NCBI GenBank assembly: GCA_007695055.1
Contig: REEM01000124.1
Location: 1 to 58,844, forward strand
Length of the DNA stretch: 58,844 nucleotides
Direction of reading: 5' to 3'
Source: Spirochaetaceae bacterium
GTDB taxonomy: Bacteria > Spirochaetota > Spirochaetia > DSM-27196 > SLAA01
Under the pieces are notes generated by a model, which did no database searches, was not told the origin of the DNA, and worked only from the letters and a program-made list of their open reading frames with translations. Within the stretch, counting starts at the first letter, position 1. Each line of letters starts with the position of its first letter. Positions 1 through 7,993 of the stretch are shown piece by piece. Position numbers and translations under genes: made by a program.

Positions 1-1
1 A

Positions 2-730
2 CGTCACGGAAATGTGCGGTTCATCCTTCCTGCGCGGGCAATGAACATTGGGGCACAGATCAATATTGGAGTGCGCGAGTGCACAAGCGACTACGTATAC
101 GTGATCTGGAACGATATGCGCCTCATAGAGCTTTCGGAGCGTGCGCTGACCCGTGCAACTTCTGAAGACGTGCTGTGTAGCGCCCCGTACGTGCGAAATG
201 AACGTTCTCAGGTTATACCTACCGTCATGACTCCCGCCTTCGAAAAGAACCGTACTCTGCGCGTTTTGCCACAGGCGCCTCACAGTGAGACTGTCTTGAG
301 CCTGTATCCGTACGACTATGTCGGTCTCTACCAAACCAAGCGCTATCTGGATGTTTTTGGTTACGATGCACGTATTCACCGGCCCTACTGGCAAAAGCTT
401 GAGTTTGGGTTGCGGTGCTGGATGTGGAACGAGAAAATCCGCGTGAGTTCAGCGTTACGGGTCGCGTACACCGGCACTCCGCCATCCGACGACACCACCC
501 CAGATGCGGACTACTTGCGTTTCTACTGGAAGACCCTTGGTGTTAGATTATCCACAAACGGCGCGGACCTCAGCTCTCGACGGCTTATTGGGGGTATAGT
601 GAGAACGCCCAGCGCAGCACCCTCACTTATCAGATCTTTCCGCGAGTTGCGTCGTGAGTTCCGACGTTACGGGTCACGATACAAGAGGTCAGCACTGAGA
701 CTTATCTCAGAGTGGGAGGCAGATGCATGA
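2..730 (+). CDS. Glycosyltransferase family 2-like protein, C-terminal fragment (5' end outside window)
   Basis: The frame is open to the left edge, so the GTG at 14 is probably internal and the gene begins outside the window. The first residues (a NIGAQINIG stretch, then YVYVIWNDM) resemble the donor-site part of GT-A family 2 enzymes, where an N-x-G-x-N run precedes a hydrophobic strand ending in an acidic metal site. Here the metal site reads ND. The later part (YLDVFGYDARIHRPYWQKLEFGLR) looks like the acceptor-side D-x-x-Y-W-x-x-E-x-G-x-R region of such enzymes. It overlaps the next start as ATGA, so it belongs to the same operon as the sugar-activating genes downstream. A role in building a surface or flagellar glycan is inferred; the sugar is unknown. 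Confidence 0.55.
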   Translation, partial: RHGNVRFILPARAMNIGAQINIGVRECTSDYVYVIWNDMRLIELSERALTRATSEDVLCSAPYVRNERSQVIPTVMTPAFEKNRTLRVLPQAPHSETVLSLYPYDYVGLYQTKRYLDVFGYDARIHRPYWQKLEFGLRCWMWNEKIRVSSALRVAYTGTPPSDDTTPDADYLRFYWKTLGVRLSTNGADLSSRRLIGGIVRTPSAAPSLIRSFRELRREFRRYGSRYKRSALRLISEWEADA

Positions 731-1401
731 TTGCGGTATTTCTCCAAGCCCGATTGGGTTCTACCCGTTTACCACGGAAAGCACTCTTACCCTTGGGTGG
801 CGATACAGTTATCGGGCATGCAATGAACAACCTCCGGAAAATACATGCGGACGAGTTTTGGCTGCTGACTGACAAAGACAGCTATACAGAGCTTCAACCT
901 GTTGCAGCGGCACATTCCTTCGAGTGCCTAGCGGGTTCAAAGAACGACGTACTGCGCCGTTTTGTAGTGGCCGCTGAGAAGCTTGCTCCCGATCTCATCT
1001 TCCGTGCAACAGGAGATAACCCACTTGTTTCCGCTGAACTCGCCAACATGCTGCTTGAAGACCCCCGTGTACATGAATCTGCATACTCCGGCTATCTGGG
1101 TCCTCCCGTTGGGGTCGGTATAGAGCTCATCAATACCCATGCACTTTTGCAAGCTCACATTCGGGCCAAGTCGCACTACGACAGGGAGCACGTTACCCCA
1201 TATTTGTATAATCACCCGGATCTTTTTGAGGTACATCTTCCCCAAGCACCTGAGCAGTACTCCCTCCCGGAAGCGCGGGTCACACTCGACACGGTAAGTG
1301 ACTACCGACATCTCGAGCACATTTACGCCCAGCTCAGCAGTGATCAAGGAATGACCACCCTCCAGTTAATTAATTATCTACGCAACGGGCCGGGCGCGTG
1401 A
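727..1401 (+). CDS. SpsF-like cytidylyltransferase (CMP-sugar synthetase family)
   Basis: A 224-residue nucleotidyltransferase of the SpsF/NeuA/KdsB group, which joins CMP to an acidic sugar using CTP. The N-terminus carries the family signature QARLGSTRLPRK (residues 7-18), the CTP-binding loop. RATGDNPL near residue 96 fits the metal-binding GDxP region. The track begins at GTG 712, but ATG 727 is preferred: it overlaps the previous stop as ATGA and has GGGAGG just upstream. The product ends in a GTGA overlap with the next gene. Its neighbours (glycosyltransferase, SpsG-like protein, ATP-grasp ligase) point to activation of a nonulosonic-type sugar for a surface glycan. The exact substrate cannot be read from sequence. 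Confidence 0.8.
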   Translation: MIAVFLQARLGSTRLPRKALLPLGGDTVIGHAMNNLRKIHADEFWLLTDKDSYTELQPVAAAHSFECLAGSKNDVLRRFVVAAEKLAPDLIFRATGDNPLVSAELANMLLEDPRVHESAYSGYLGPPVGVGIELINTHALLQAHIRAKSHYDREHVTPYLYNHPDLFEVHLPQAPEQYSLPEARVTLDTVSDYRHLEHIYAQLSSDQGMTTLQLINYLRNGPGA

Positions 1402-3332
1402 GTCTTCATGATTCGCAGCACTCGATCATTCTTTTACTTCCCGAAACCTCGCCGGAACATGGATACGGCCATGTGACTCGGCTGCTCAGACTACGCCGAG
1501 AGTTGATACAGGAGCAGTCTGCCGAGCTACCATACGTAATGGTGGGGCTATGGGCACGTGATCTTGAACGCGAGGTACTGCGTGAACTGCTGCATTCGCA
1601 TCAGGTGCCGGAAGACTCAGTTGTGCTACTCGACGCCATGTCCGAAGGCAGACTCACTGAATTGCCATGCGACCTGCTGGTGCTCGACCGGCGAACCTTA
1701 CACCGTTCCTTTGTGGAAGAGCTTCGCAATGTTTGTGGTCATAGACCCTTTCTGCTGGGTTTGGACGCGGTGGGCTCCGGCGCCGAGCTGTGTAACTACG
1801 TCATAGACGGCTTCCCGCGGCTTAAGGGTTTGCGCGGTAACGAGCAGCATACAGCCTTCATTAGTTCCACTGCCGTCGGGCCTCCGAACCCGGCAAGGAA
1901 TAGTACCGCTCCTCACGACCGGCCGCTTCAGATCCTCGTCACCTTGGGAGCTTCGGGTGATGCATCTCGTGAAGCACGTCTCCTGCGTGCGCTCCATACA
2001 AGTAGGCAGCGACCGCTTCAGGTTCATATCTACGGCATAGAGGGGTCAGCCCAGCTATGCGACGAACGAGATGACATGCTGGTATATCGACATGGTTTTG
2101 ATCCAAGCCTGGCTATGCGCTTTTCAGAGTTCGACATCGTCTTCACTCATTTCGGAGTGACGGCTTATGAAGCCGCAGCGGCTGGGTGTGCGGTCGTGCT
2201 GTTGAACCCAGGTAGGTATCATGAGCAGCTCTCCCGATGTTCCGGTTTTGTCACCCTGCCATACGGCTGCTTTCCCAAGCTAAGGTGGCACCGTGTTCTC
2301 GCCAAACTATTTCGGAATCCAGGCTATGTCCAGGCTCGCAGCGCAGCGGTGCTTAATCCGAGGGGCCGAAGCACCACAGAGGTGGTACGAGATCTTGTGA
2401 GATATCGCACGGCACACATTGCAAACTCTCCCGAGAATGGAAACTTGGTTGGTTTCGCTCAATGCCCGGTTTGTTCCTCCAACTCACATTCGCTGCTGTA
2501 TCGCTTTCCCAGTAAGAACTATCTGCGGTGTCAAACCTGTGGTGTGCTTTTTATGCAGCGAGCTATAGCACATGACATTCAATACAACACTGAGTACTTC
2601 TTCCGTGAGTATGAAAAACAGTACGGTAAGAGCTATCTGCAAGACTTTCATCACATTAAAGGTATGGGCGCCTTACGAGTACAGCACATTAGGGATCTCC
2701 TGCATGGCTCCTTGCTGAGCGGTGCAGCCGCGCCTGTTGAGGCAACGTCTTTCTCCCTTTTGGACATTGGCTGTGCGTACGGGCCGTTTATGGCGGCAGC
2801 GCAGGAGGCGGGTGCTCAGAGTTTTGGGATCGATGTAGCCGAGGATGCGGTGCAGTATGTTGTCAATCAACTTGGCTTTCAAGCTGCATGCATTCCGGTA
2901 CAGGAACTGAACGCTTCTCGGCAATTTGGACAGGACTCATTTCATGTCGTCACGATGTGGTATGTTATCGAGCACTTCGAGCGGCTTGACCCGGTGCTGA
3001 AAGCAGTGGCGGGGCTCGTCGCCCCCCATGGTGTTTTTGCCTTTTCTACGCCAAACGGTACTGGAATTTCGGCTCGCTCCAACCACGAGCGTTTTCTGCG
3101 GAACTCACCGGAAGACCACTTCACGGTATGGGAAGCAAAGCGAACGGCCGGAATTCTCAGGCGATACGGATTCCGGGTAGAGCGTGTAGTGGTAACCGGA
3201 CATCACCCTGAGAGGTTCCCGTTTATGGGCCGTTGGGCAGGTTGCGCACCTGTGGGGTGGGTTCTCAATAAACTCAGTCGGCTCTTTGGCTTGGGGGACA
3301 CCTTCGAGGTCTACGCTCGCAGGGTCGAGTAG
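1398..3332 (+). CDS. Fusion: SpsG/PseG-like nucleotide-sugar protein + zinc-ribbon SAM methyltransferase
   Basis: A 644-residue two-part protein. Residues 1 to about 325 look like SpsG/PseG proteins (GT-B fold, nucleotide-sugar hydrolase or transferase): GYGHVTR at 22-28 matches the family G-x-G-H-x-x-R loop, and FTHFGVTAYEAAAAG fits the nucleotide-binding C-half. Residues from about 355 form a class I methyltransferase: a CPVC...CQTC zinc-ribbon comes first, then the SAM motif LLDIGCAYG near 455-463 and VVTMWYVIEHFE. Methyltransferases with such a ribbon occur in deoxysugar C-methylation, as with TylC3-type enzymes. The GTG start overlaps the previous stop (GTGA). In other bacteria I know these two activities only as separate proteins. 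Coupled processing and methylation of a sugar is inferred. Confidence 0.72.
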   Translation: MSLHDSQHSIILLLPETSPEHGYGHVTRLLRLRRELIQEQSAELPYVMVGLWARDLEREVLRELLHSHQVPEDSVVLLDAMSEGRLTELPCDLLVLDRRTLHRSFVEELRNVCGHRPFLLGLDAVGSGAELCNYVIDGFPRLKGLRGNEQHTAFISSTAVGPPNPARNSTAPHDRPLQILVTLGASGDASREARLLRALHTSRQRPLQVHIYGIEGSAQLCDERDDMLVYRHGFDPSLAMRFSEFDIVFTHFGVTAYEAAAAGCAVVLLNPGRYHEQLSRCSGFVTLPYGCFPKLRWHRVLAKLFRNPGYVQARSAAVLNPRGRSTTEVVRDLVRYRTAHIANSPENGNLVGFAQCPVCSSNSHSLLYRFPSKNYLRCQTCGVLFMQRAIAHDIQYNTEYFFREYEKQYGKSYLQDFHHIKGMGALRVQHIRDLLHGSLLSGAAAPVEATSFSLLDIGCAYGPFMAAAQEAGAQSFGIDVAEDAVQYVVNQLGFQAACIPVQELNASRQFGQDSFHVVTMWYVIEHFERLDPVLKAVAGLVAPHGVFAFSTPNGTGISARSNHERFLRNSPEDHFTVWEAKRTAGILRRYGFRVERVVVTGHHPERFPFMGRWAGCAPVGWVLNKLSRLFGLGDTFEVYARRVE

Positions 3333-3384
3333 TACGAGTCAAGTAGTAAAGGTCGTATAGGTAGCGTCGGGTGGGAGACAATCT

Positions 3385-5187
3385 ATGAGTTTGCACAATT
3401 CAGGAAACTTTGGCAGCATTGAGAACGGTCCAACCATACTCGTTCTTGGGGCATCGCTCATGCAAAGGCCAGCCTACGAAGCCGCACAACGCCGCGGTTG
3501 GCGAGCGGTCGCTGTTGACCGTGACCCGCATAGTATTTCCCGAGCACACGCAGCGGATTTCATACAGGCAGATATTTCTAATCACGAAGAGGTAACGCTG
3601 CTCGCCTCTGAGTATGCCACATCCCATCCGGTGCACGGAGTCTTTACCTGCGGTACAGACTTCTCATACACGGTAGCAGTTACTGCGGCGCGACTTGGAT
3701 TACCGGGAATGCCGCCGGAGGCGGCCTTGCGAGCAAGCAACAAGAAGCTCATGCGAGACTGCTTCCACCAGGCAGGAATCCCAAGTCCACGCCACCATGC
3801 GCTGTCAGATTTAACAGATGAATCGCTGGCCGCAGGCGCAACGGAGTTAGGCTTTCCTCTGGTTGTCAAACCGGTGGATAACATGGGCGCCCGCGGTATA
3901 CGACTGGTTCACGACAAGGATCAGCTTGAGACTGCGGTGCGGCTTGCCGTTGAGCAGTCCCGAACTGGGCGAGTAATACTGGAACAACTCATTGACGGCC
4001 TTGAGTACAGTATCGACGCCTTAGTCTTTGATGGACGAATCGTTATCGTCGGGGTTGCCGACCGCCACATTTTCTTCCCGCCATACTTTGTCGAGATGGG
4101 CCATACCATTCCAACCATGCTTTCCGGATCCAAGTACACCACCCTGATTGAAGGTTTTCGAAGCGCAGTGCGCGCACTAGGAATTGAGTATGGTGCTGCA
4201 AAAGGTGACGTCTTTTTGTCAAATGGTGAAGCGGTCGTGGGTGAGATTGCAGCCAGGCTCTCTGGCGGTTATATGTCCGGATGGACATTTCCGGCGGCCG
4301 CAAGGTTTGAACCGGTAGAAGCTGCAATGGAACTTGCGCTTGGTTTTCACCCGCGCAGTCTACCAGACTCTATTGATGACGTTCAGCCCCAAAAAACCTC
4401 GGCTGAACGCGCCTGGATCTCTATCCCTGGAACGGTTAAAGAAGTACTTGGGCTCCCTTCGGCCGACACCCTTTCCAACCGTTCCGTTGACGGAGCAGCT
4501 GAGCTCCCAATGAAAGATGGAGAAGTCGAGCTTATTGCTTGTTTCCCCCGTGCAACGCCCGGGGATTCGGTCTCGTTCCCCACCAATAATGTGGAAAAAT
4601 GTGGAAACATTATTACCTGTTCGCCGCAGCGGGAGAAAGCAGTTCAACAGGCGGAGACCATCACTCGCGCAATTGTGGTGCGACTTGAACCGGGGAATGC
4701 GCGCACCTTTGACTTCTTATTCGGGTCATCTGGCCATGAAGCTCCCTGGGCTTTCTGGCCGACACACCGGGAGAACGTGGACTGCCTTGCAGATATGCCG
4801 CGTTTCACAACATCGGCCGTCACTCCTTCCTCGGAAATCACGTCGTCACACACACAGCACCGTGGCAACTGCCGGACAACAATTTCAGTCGGATACCTAC
4901 CGTTGCCACATCCTGAGCGTGAGACCGCACCAGACTATAATGGACATACTCTTTGTGAGGTGCTCGACCTCTTGCGCTTGAGATACAAGGTTGCACCTCA
5001 GGTAGAGTTAACGGGGGGACAGTCGCTCCCAGGCCTTGTACTTGGGAGGGTTTTTTGGCGTGCACTGCTGAAAGGTGGACTACAGGGCGCGCTGTTTATC
5101 ATCGATACTATAAGCAGGGACGTACCCTCACATGAGGAACTTGCGCGGCTCACCGGTAGGTTATGGAACGACGACTTCGCACGATAG
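3385..5187 (+). CDS. ATP-grasp carboxylate-amine ligase-like protein with a long C-terminal extension
   Basis: A 600-residue protein. Residues 15-110 form the Rossmann-like pre-ATP-grasp domain (TILVLGASLMQRPAYEAA). Residues 115-320 contain ATP-grasp signatures: VVKPVDNMGARGIRL near 160-175 for the nucleotide loop and EIAARLSGGYMSG near 286 for metal binding, as in carbamoyl-phosphate-synthase-like ligases. These enzymes form amide bonds from a carboxylate and an amine through an acyl-phosphate. About 170 C-terminal residues have no domain I recognise. There is a good GGGAG site before ATG 3385. The end overlaps the amidase start by 25 bases. Given the neighbours, ligation of an amino acid to a sugar or peptide is a reasonable inference; the substrate is unknown. 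Confidence 0.68.
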   Translation: MSLHNSGNFGSIENGPTILVLGASLMQRPAYEAAQRRGWRAVAVDRDPHSISRAHAADFIQADISNHEEVTLLASEYATSHPVHGVFTCGTDFSYTVAVTAARLGLPGMPPEAALRASNKKLMRDCFHQAGIPSPRHHALSDLTDESLAAGATELGFPLVVKPVDNMGARGIRLVHDKDQLETAVRLAVEQSRTGRVILEQLIDGLEYSIDALVFDGRIVIVGVADRHIFFPPYFVEMGHTIPTMLSGSKYTTLIEGFRSAVRALGIEYGAAKGDVFLSNGEAVVGEIAARLSGGYMSGWTFPAAARFEPVEAAMELALGFHPRSLPDSIDDVQPQKTSAERAWISIPGTVKEVLGLPSADTLSNRSVDGAAELPMKDGEVELIACFPRATPGDSVSFPTNNVEKCGNIITCSPQREKAVQQAETITRAIVVRLEPGNARTFDFLFGSSGHEAPWAFWPTHRENVDCLADMPRFTTSAVTPSSEITSSHTQHRGNCRTTISVGYLPLPHPERETAPDYNGHTLCEVLDLLRLRYKVAPQVELTGGQSLPGLVLGRVFWRALLKGGLQGALFIIDTISRDVPSHEELARLTGRLWNDDFAR

Positions 5188-6218
5188 TATTTCTAGTCCT
5201 TATGGTTGCCCTCTTTGGCGGGCCGCTTTTTGGACAGCAGCTCAACACATTGACCGAGGAATACCTTACACTCGATCAACTTCTCAGTCGTACCGACGCT
5301 GTTCTGCAATGGAACGCGTCGGCAGGAGAAGGGGTGTTGCGCACACCACGTCTCACTCTTGGCTTCTTTGCAGACATGCCTTGGATCACCTTGGATTATG
5401 CGGAGTACCAACGAGCTACACCGGTCAGGTTTGAAAACGGCGAATTATTGTTCCCGGAAAGCTACCTAGGCATTCTTCAGAACGCCGGGCGTGGTATAGA
5501 TATGGGAACGATTGCCGATGGACGCAGGGTAGCGGCGATATTTGTCGATCCCGGTCATGGGGGACGGGATCCGGGAGCTATAGGAAGGCACACTATCAAT
5601 GGTTCCTTGTTCGAAATCTATGAGAAAGACATAGTTCTAGATGTCGGACTTAGGCTGTACACTCTCCTGAGGGAATCTTATCCTGATCGGCAGATAGCCT
5701 TATCTCGGGTAGAAGATACCTACCTCACGCTGGAAGAGCGTACAAATATGGCCAACGACATGGTTGTAGCAGATAACGAGGTTGTGCTTTTTGTCTCGCT
5801 GCACGCGAACGCTTCCTTAAACAATCGTGCAACCGGGTTTGAGGTTTGGTACCTTTCGCCTGAGGTTTCTCGTGGCGAACTCATATCGCGACGGCGCACG
5901 CAAGTAGATGATCCTGCCCTGATTTCTATTTTGAATACTCTTCGCGATGAGGAACTAACGATTGAAAGCATCTTGCTCGCACGCAGCGTCTTAGATGGCC
6001 TGGACGGCACCGTAGGTAGTATTGCGCCAAACAGGGGAATGAAGATGGAGTCATGGTATGTCGTGCGCAATGCCAAGATGCCGTCAATACTCGTAGAGCT
6101 AGGGTTTGTGACTAATCCTGAGGAAGCCATGCTATTGTCGCAGCCGGACTACTTGCACAAGCTGACGCGGGGCATTTATAATGGCATACATCAATTTATT
6201 ACTGATTTTGAAGAATAA
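5163..6218 (+). CDS. N-acetylmuramoyl-L-alanine amidase (Amidase_3, AmiC-like)
   Basis: A 351-residue exported zinc amidase that cuts the bond between N-acetylmuramic acid and the peptide stem of peptidoglycan. A signal peptide is visible (RRLRTIVFLVLMVALFGGPLFGQQ). The catalytic domain starts near 127 with FVDPGHGGRDPG (zinc His), continues with EKD near 156 (zinc Glu), SLHANAS near 212 (zinc His) and VELGFVTNPEEA near 310 (catalytic Glu). About 100 residues between signal and domain are unassigned and may be an AMIN-like targeting part. It starts inside the end of the ATP-grasp gene and is followed seven bases later by the GerMN gene. From memory, the amidase - small membrane protein - flaA order is also found in Treponema pallidum, hinting at a role in wall remodelling around periplasmic flagella or at division. 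Confidence 0.9.
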   Translation: MERRLRTIVFLVLMVALFGGPLFGQQLNTLTEEYLTLDQLLSRTDAVLQWNASAGEGVLRTPRLTLGFFADMPWITLDYAEYQRATPVRFENGELLFPESYLGILQNAGRGIDMGTIADGRRVAAIFVDPGHGGRDPGAIGRHTINGSLFEIYEKDIVLDVGLRLYTLLRESYPDRQIALSRVEDTYLTLEERTNMANDMVVADNEVVLFVSLHANASLNNRATGFEVWYLSPEVSRGELISRRRTQVDDPALISILNTLRDEELTIESILLARSVLDGLDGTVGSIAPNRGMKMESWYVVRNAKMPSILVELGFVTNPEEAMLLSQPDYLHKLTRGIYNGIHQFITDFEE

Positions 6219-6224
6219 AAGCCT

Positions 6225-6752
6225 ATGAAACATCGCCGACGCCTGGCACGATCTCAACAACAGCTTTGGACCATTTGTCTGGGTCTACTCGCAGGCACCT
6301 TTGTGGTTTCGCTTGTATTCTTTTTTCTTTTCCGCAGTCCAATGCACTATCAGATTCTGTTCTTCCCTGATATACGCACTGGAGAGCTTTCCGGCGAGCG
6401 CCGAATGCTTCCGCGTCTGAGTAACAGCAAGGATGCAGCACGCCAACTGGTGGAGGAAATTATTTTGGGCCCGGTAGACATTCAACATTCCAGGGTCGCT
6501 CCTCGTAGCACAATCATTCGTACCTTGGTGGTACGTGATAGAGTGCTCTACTTAGATCTTAGTACCGATATTCTTCATGAAATTGAGGATGAAGACGCCT
6601 TTTTTGCAATACAGAGGGCATTTGAACACACAATTCGCTTTAATTATCGTACAATACGGGAGATAGTGTTCACGGTAGACGGTCAGGAACCAGGCGCAAC
6701 GCGCTACATTAGCTGGCGCACCATGGACGGAACAAGTCCGGCTTCACTCTAA
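6225..6752 (+). CDS. Membrane-anchored GerMN domain protein
   Basis: A 175-residue protein with one N-terminal membrane anchor (about residues 15-40, WTICLGLLAGTFVVSLVFFFLF) and an extracytoplasmic GerMN-type domain. The domain is marked by LVEEIILGP, the strand VLYLDLSTDI, a helix FFAIQRAFEHTI, then IREIVFTVDGQEPG. GerMN domains occur in spore germination protein GerM and in many proteins of non-sporulating bacteria, often beside cell-wall amidases. It sits seven bases after the amidase stop and probably shares its mRNA. A periplasmic role in peptidoglycan binding or amidase control is inferred; no catalytic residues are evident. Confidence 0.75.
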   Translation: MKHRRRLARSQQQLWTICLGLLAGTFVVSLVFFFLFRSPMHYQILFFPDIRTGELSGERRMLPRLSNSKDAARQLVEEIILGPVDIQHSRVAPRSTIIRTLVVRDRVLYLDLSTDILHEIEDEDAFFAIQRAFEHTIRFNYRTIREIVFTVDGQEPGATRYISWRTMDGTSPASL

Positions 6753-6802
6753 GGAAACCGGCTTCACAATAGGGGCATTCGTCTAAAATGGGGTGAAACT
6801 CG

Positions 6803-6830
6803 TTGACAAATGAAATGTCATCCATATAAT
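6803..6830 (+). promoter_or_regulatory. Sigma70-type promoter of flaA
   Basis: TTGACA at 6803-6808 and TATAAT at 6825-6830 with a 16-base spacer are both perfect consensus boxes. The flaA start is about 54 bases downstream. This fits an abundant structural protein made from a housekeeping promoter. Confidence 0.85.
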
Positions 6831-6883
6831 TTAGCCTGTACGCACACAATGTATTGGGCTGGAATACTTACAAGGAGAAGGGG

Positions 6884-7891
6884 ATGAAACGGTTTTTCGT
6901 TCTATTGCTCGTGTTGCTGGCGGCGGTCGCTATGCCTGGCTTCACGCAAGAGTCTACACTTATCGACTTTTCTGAATTGCTGGCGGACTGGCCGCCTGAT
7001 AATCCTAGGGATAGTGAAGCGACTCTGCTTGACTATAGTCACATCGCTGGAGCAAGCGTGAGCGCGGACGACCGCGCACTCATGAAGACTTCCTTGGCGA
7101 TCAACAACTGGGATGTCGAACTCAACTCATCGGCACGCACCGTGCTACGACAAGGCAACACTCAGGTTCGGCAAGCTGTCGTTCGTGAAGGTGCCTCGCA
7201 GTTCGAGGGCGAGGGTGTCATGGGTATTCGGGTTTCATTCCCGACCGAGCCTTTTAACGCTTGGGCCCTGATTCGACCTCCGTTCGAGATCCCGGCATAC
7301 GCCGATATCGACGAGATTCAGCCGGATGGAACCATGGAGGTTCCGCAGGAGGAACAGGGGCGAGGTCGCAAGTATGACAACAAAGGCGTGGTTAAGAACG
7401 TCGGAACACTCCGAACCGTTACGGTCAACGTCTACGGGCTGAACTACCCGCACGGTTTAAGCGTGATTCTTCAGGATGAAAACAACAGAACTCAGGAAGT
7501 CTTCATGGGTTACCTGAACTTCGACGGTTGGCGTGAACTGACTTGGGAAAATCCCAACTACGTTACAGAGGTTCGTCATCGCGAACTGCGACAGTTTCCT
7601 CTGTATCCACAGCTTGCACCTATGAGGAAGCTGGTTGGTATGCGCGTCTACCGTGATGGTGCTCAGATTGGTGGTGATTTTGTCTCCTACATAAAGGACA
7701 TCAACATCACGTACGATTTAGCAACACTTGAGGTCGAGCGTGACATTGATGACGAAGCAGTTTGGGGTCTTCTCCAAGAACGTGAGACTGCACGACGTGA
7801 AGCTGAGCTTCGACGACTGGGTAATATTCAAGTTCTCCGATTCCTTGAAGAGCAAAGAATGTATCCGGGCCCGGACGCTAACGACAACTAA
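6884..7891 (+). CDS. flaA: FlaA-like periplasmic flagellar sheath protein
   Basis: A 335-residue exported protein of the spirochaete FlaA family, which coats the FlaB core of periplasmic flagella. A signal peptide is clear (MKRFFVLLLVLLAAVAMPGFTQE). The mature part has the family pattern: LIDFSEL near the start, GIRVSFPTEPFNAWALIRPPFEIP, then LRTVTVNVYGLNYPHGLSVILQD and a C-terminal YIKDINITYD strand. The track begins at ATG 6854, but ATG 6884 is chosen: it has AAGGAG at the right distance and begins the signal peptide. It has its own consensus promoter and a strong terminator, so it is probably monocistronic. FlaA paralogues are common, so this may be one of several. Confidence 0.85.
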   Translation: MKRFFVLLLVLLAAVAMPGFTQESTLIDFSELLADWPPDNPRDSEATLLDYSHIAGASVSADDRALMKTSLAINNWDVELNSSARTVLRQGNTQVRQAVVREGASQFEGEGVMGIRVSFPTEPFNAWALIRPPFEIPAYADIDEIQPDGTMEVPQEEQGRGRKYDNKGVVKNVGTLRTVTVNVYGLNYPHGLSVILQDENNRTQEVFMGYLNFDGWRELTWENPNYVTEVRHRELRQFPLYPQLAPMRKLVGMRVYRDGAQIGGDFVSYIKDINITYDLATLEVERDIDDEAVWGLLQERETARREAELRRLGNIQVLRFLEEQRMYPGPDANDN

Positions 7892-7917
7892 GACGTAGTA
7901 ATACAGCACGAAAAGAA

Positions 7918-7947
7918 GGCAGCCATTCATGTTGGCTGCCTTTTTTT
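7918..7947 (+). terminator. Rho-independent terminator of flaA
   Basis: GGCAGCCA (7918-7925) pairs with TGGCTGCC (7933-7940) around a 7-base loop and is followed by seven T. The left side is AAAAGAA, so it may also work weakly for the convergent minus-strand gene. Confidence 0.9.
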
Positions 7948-7993
7948 CGTGATTACGGCTTGAGACAGTGCGAGCAAATAATATTGAACTTTC

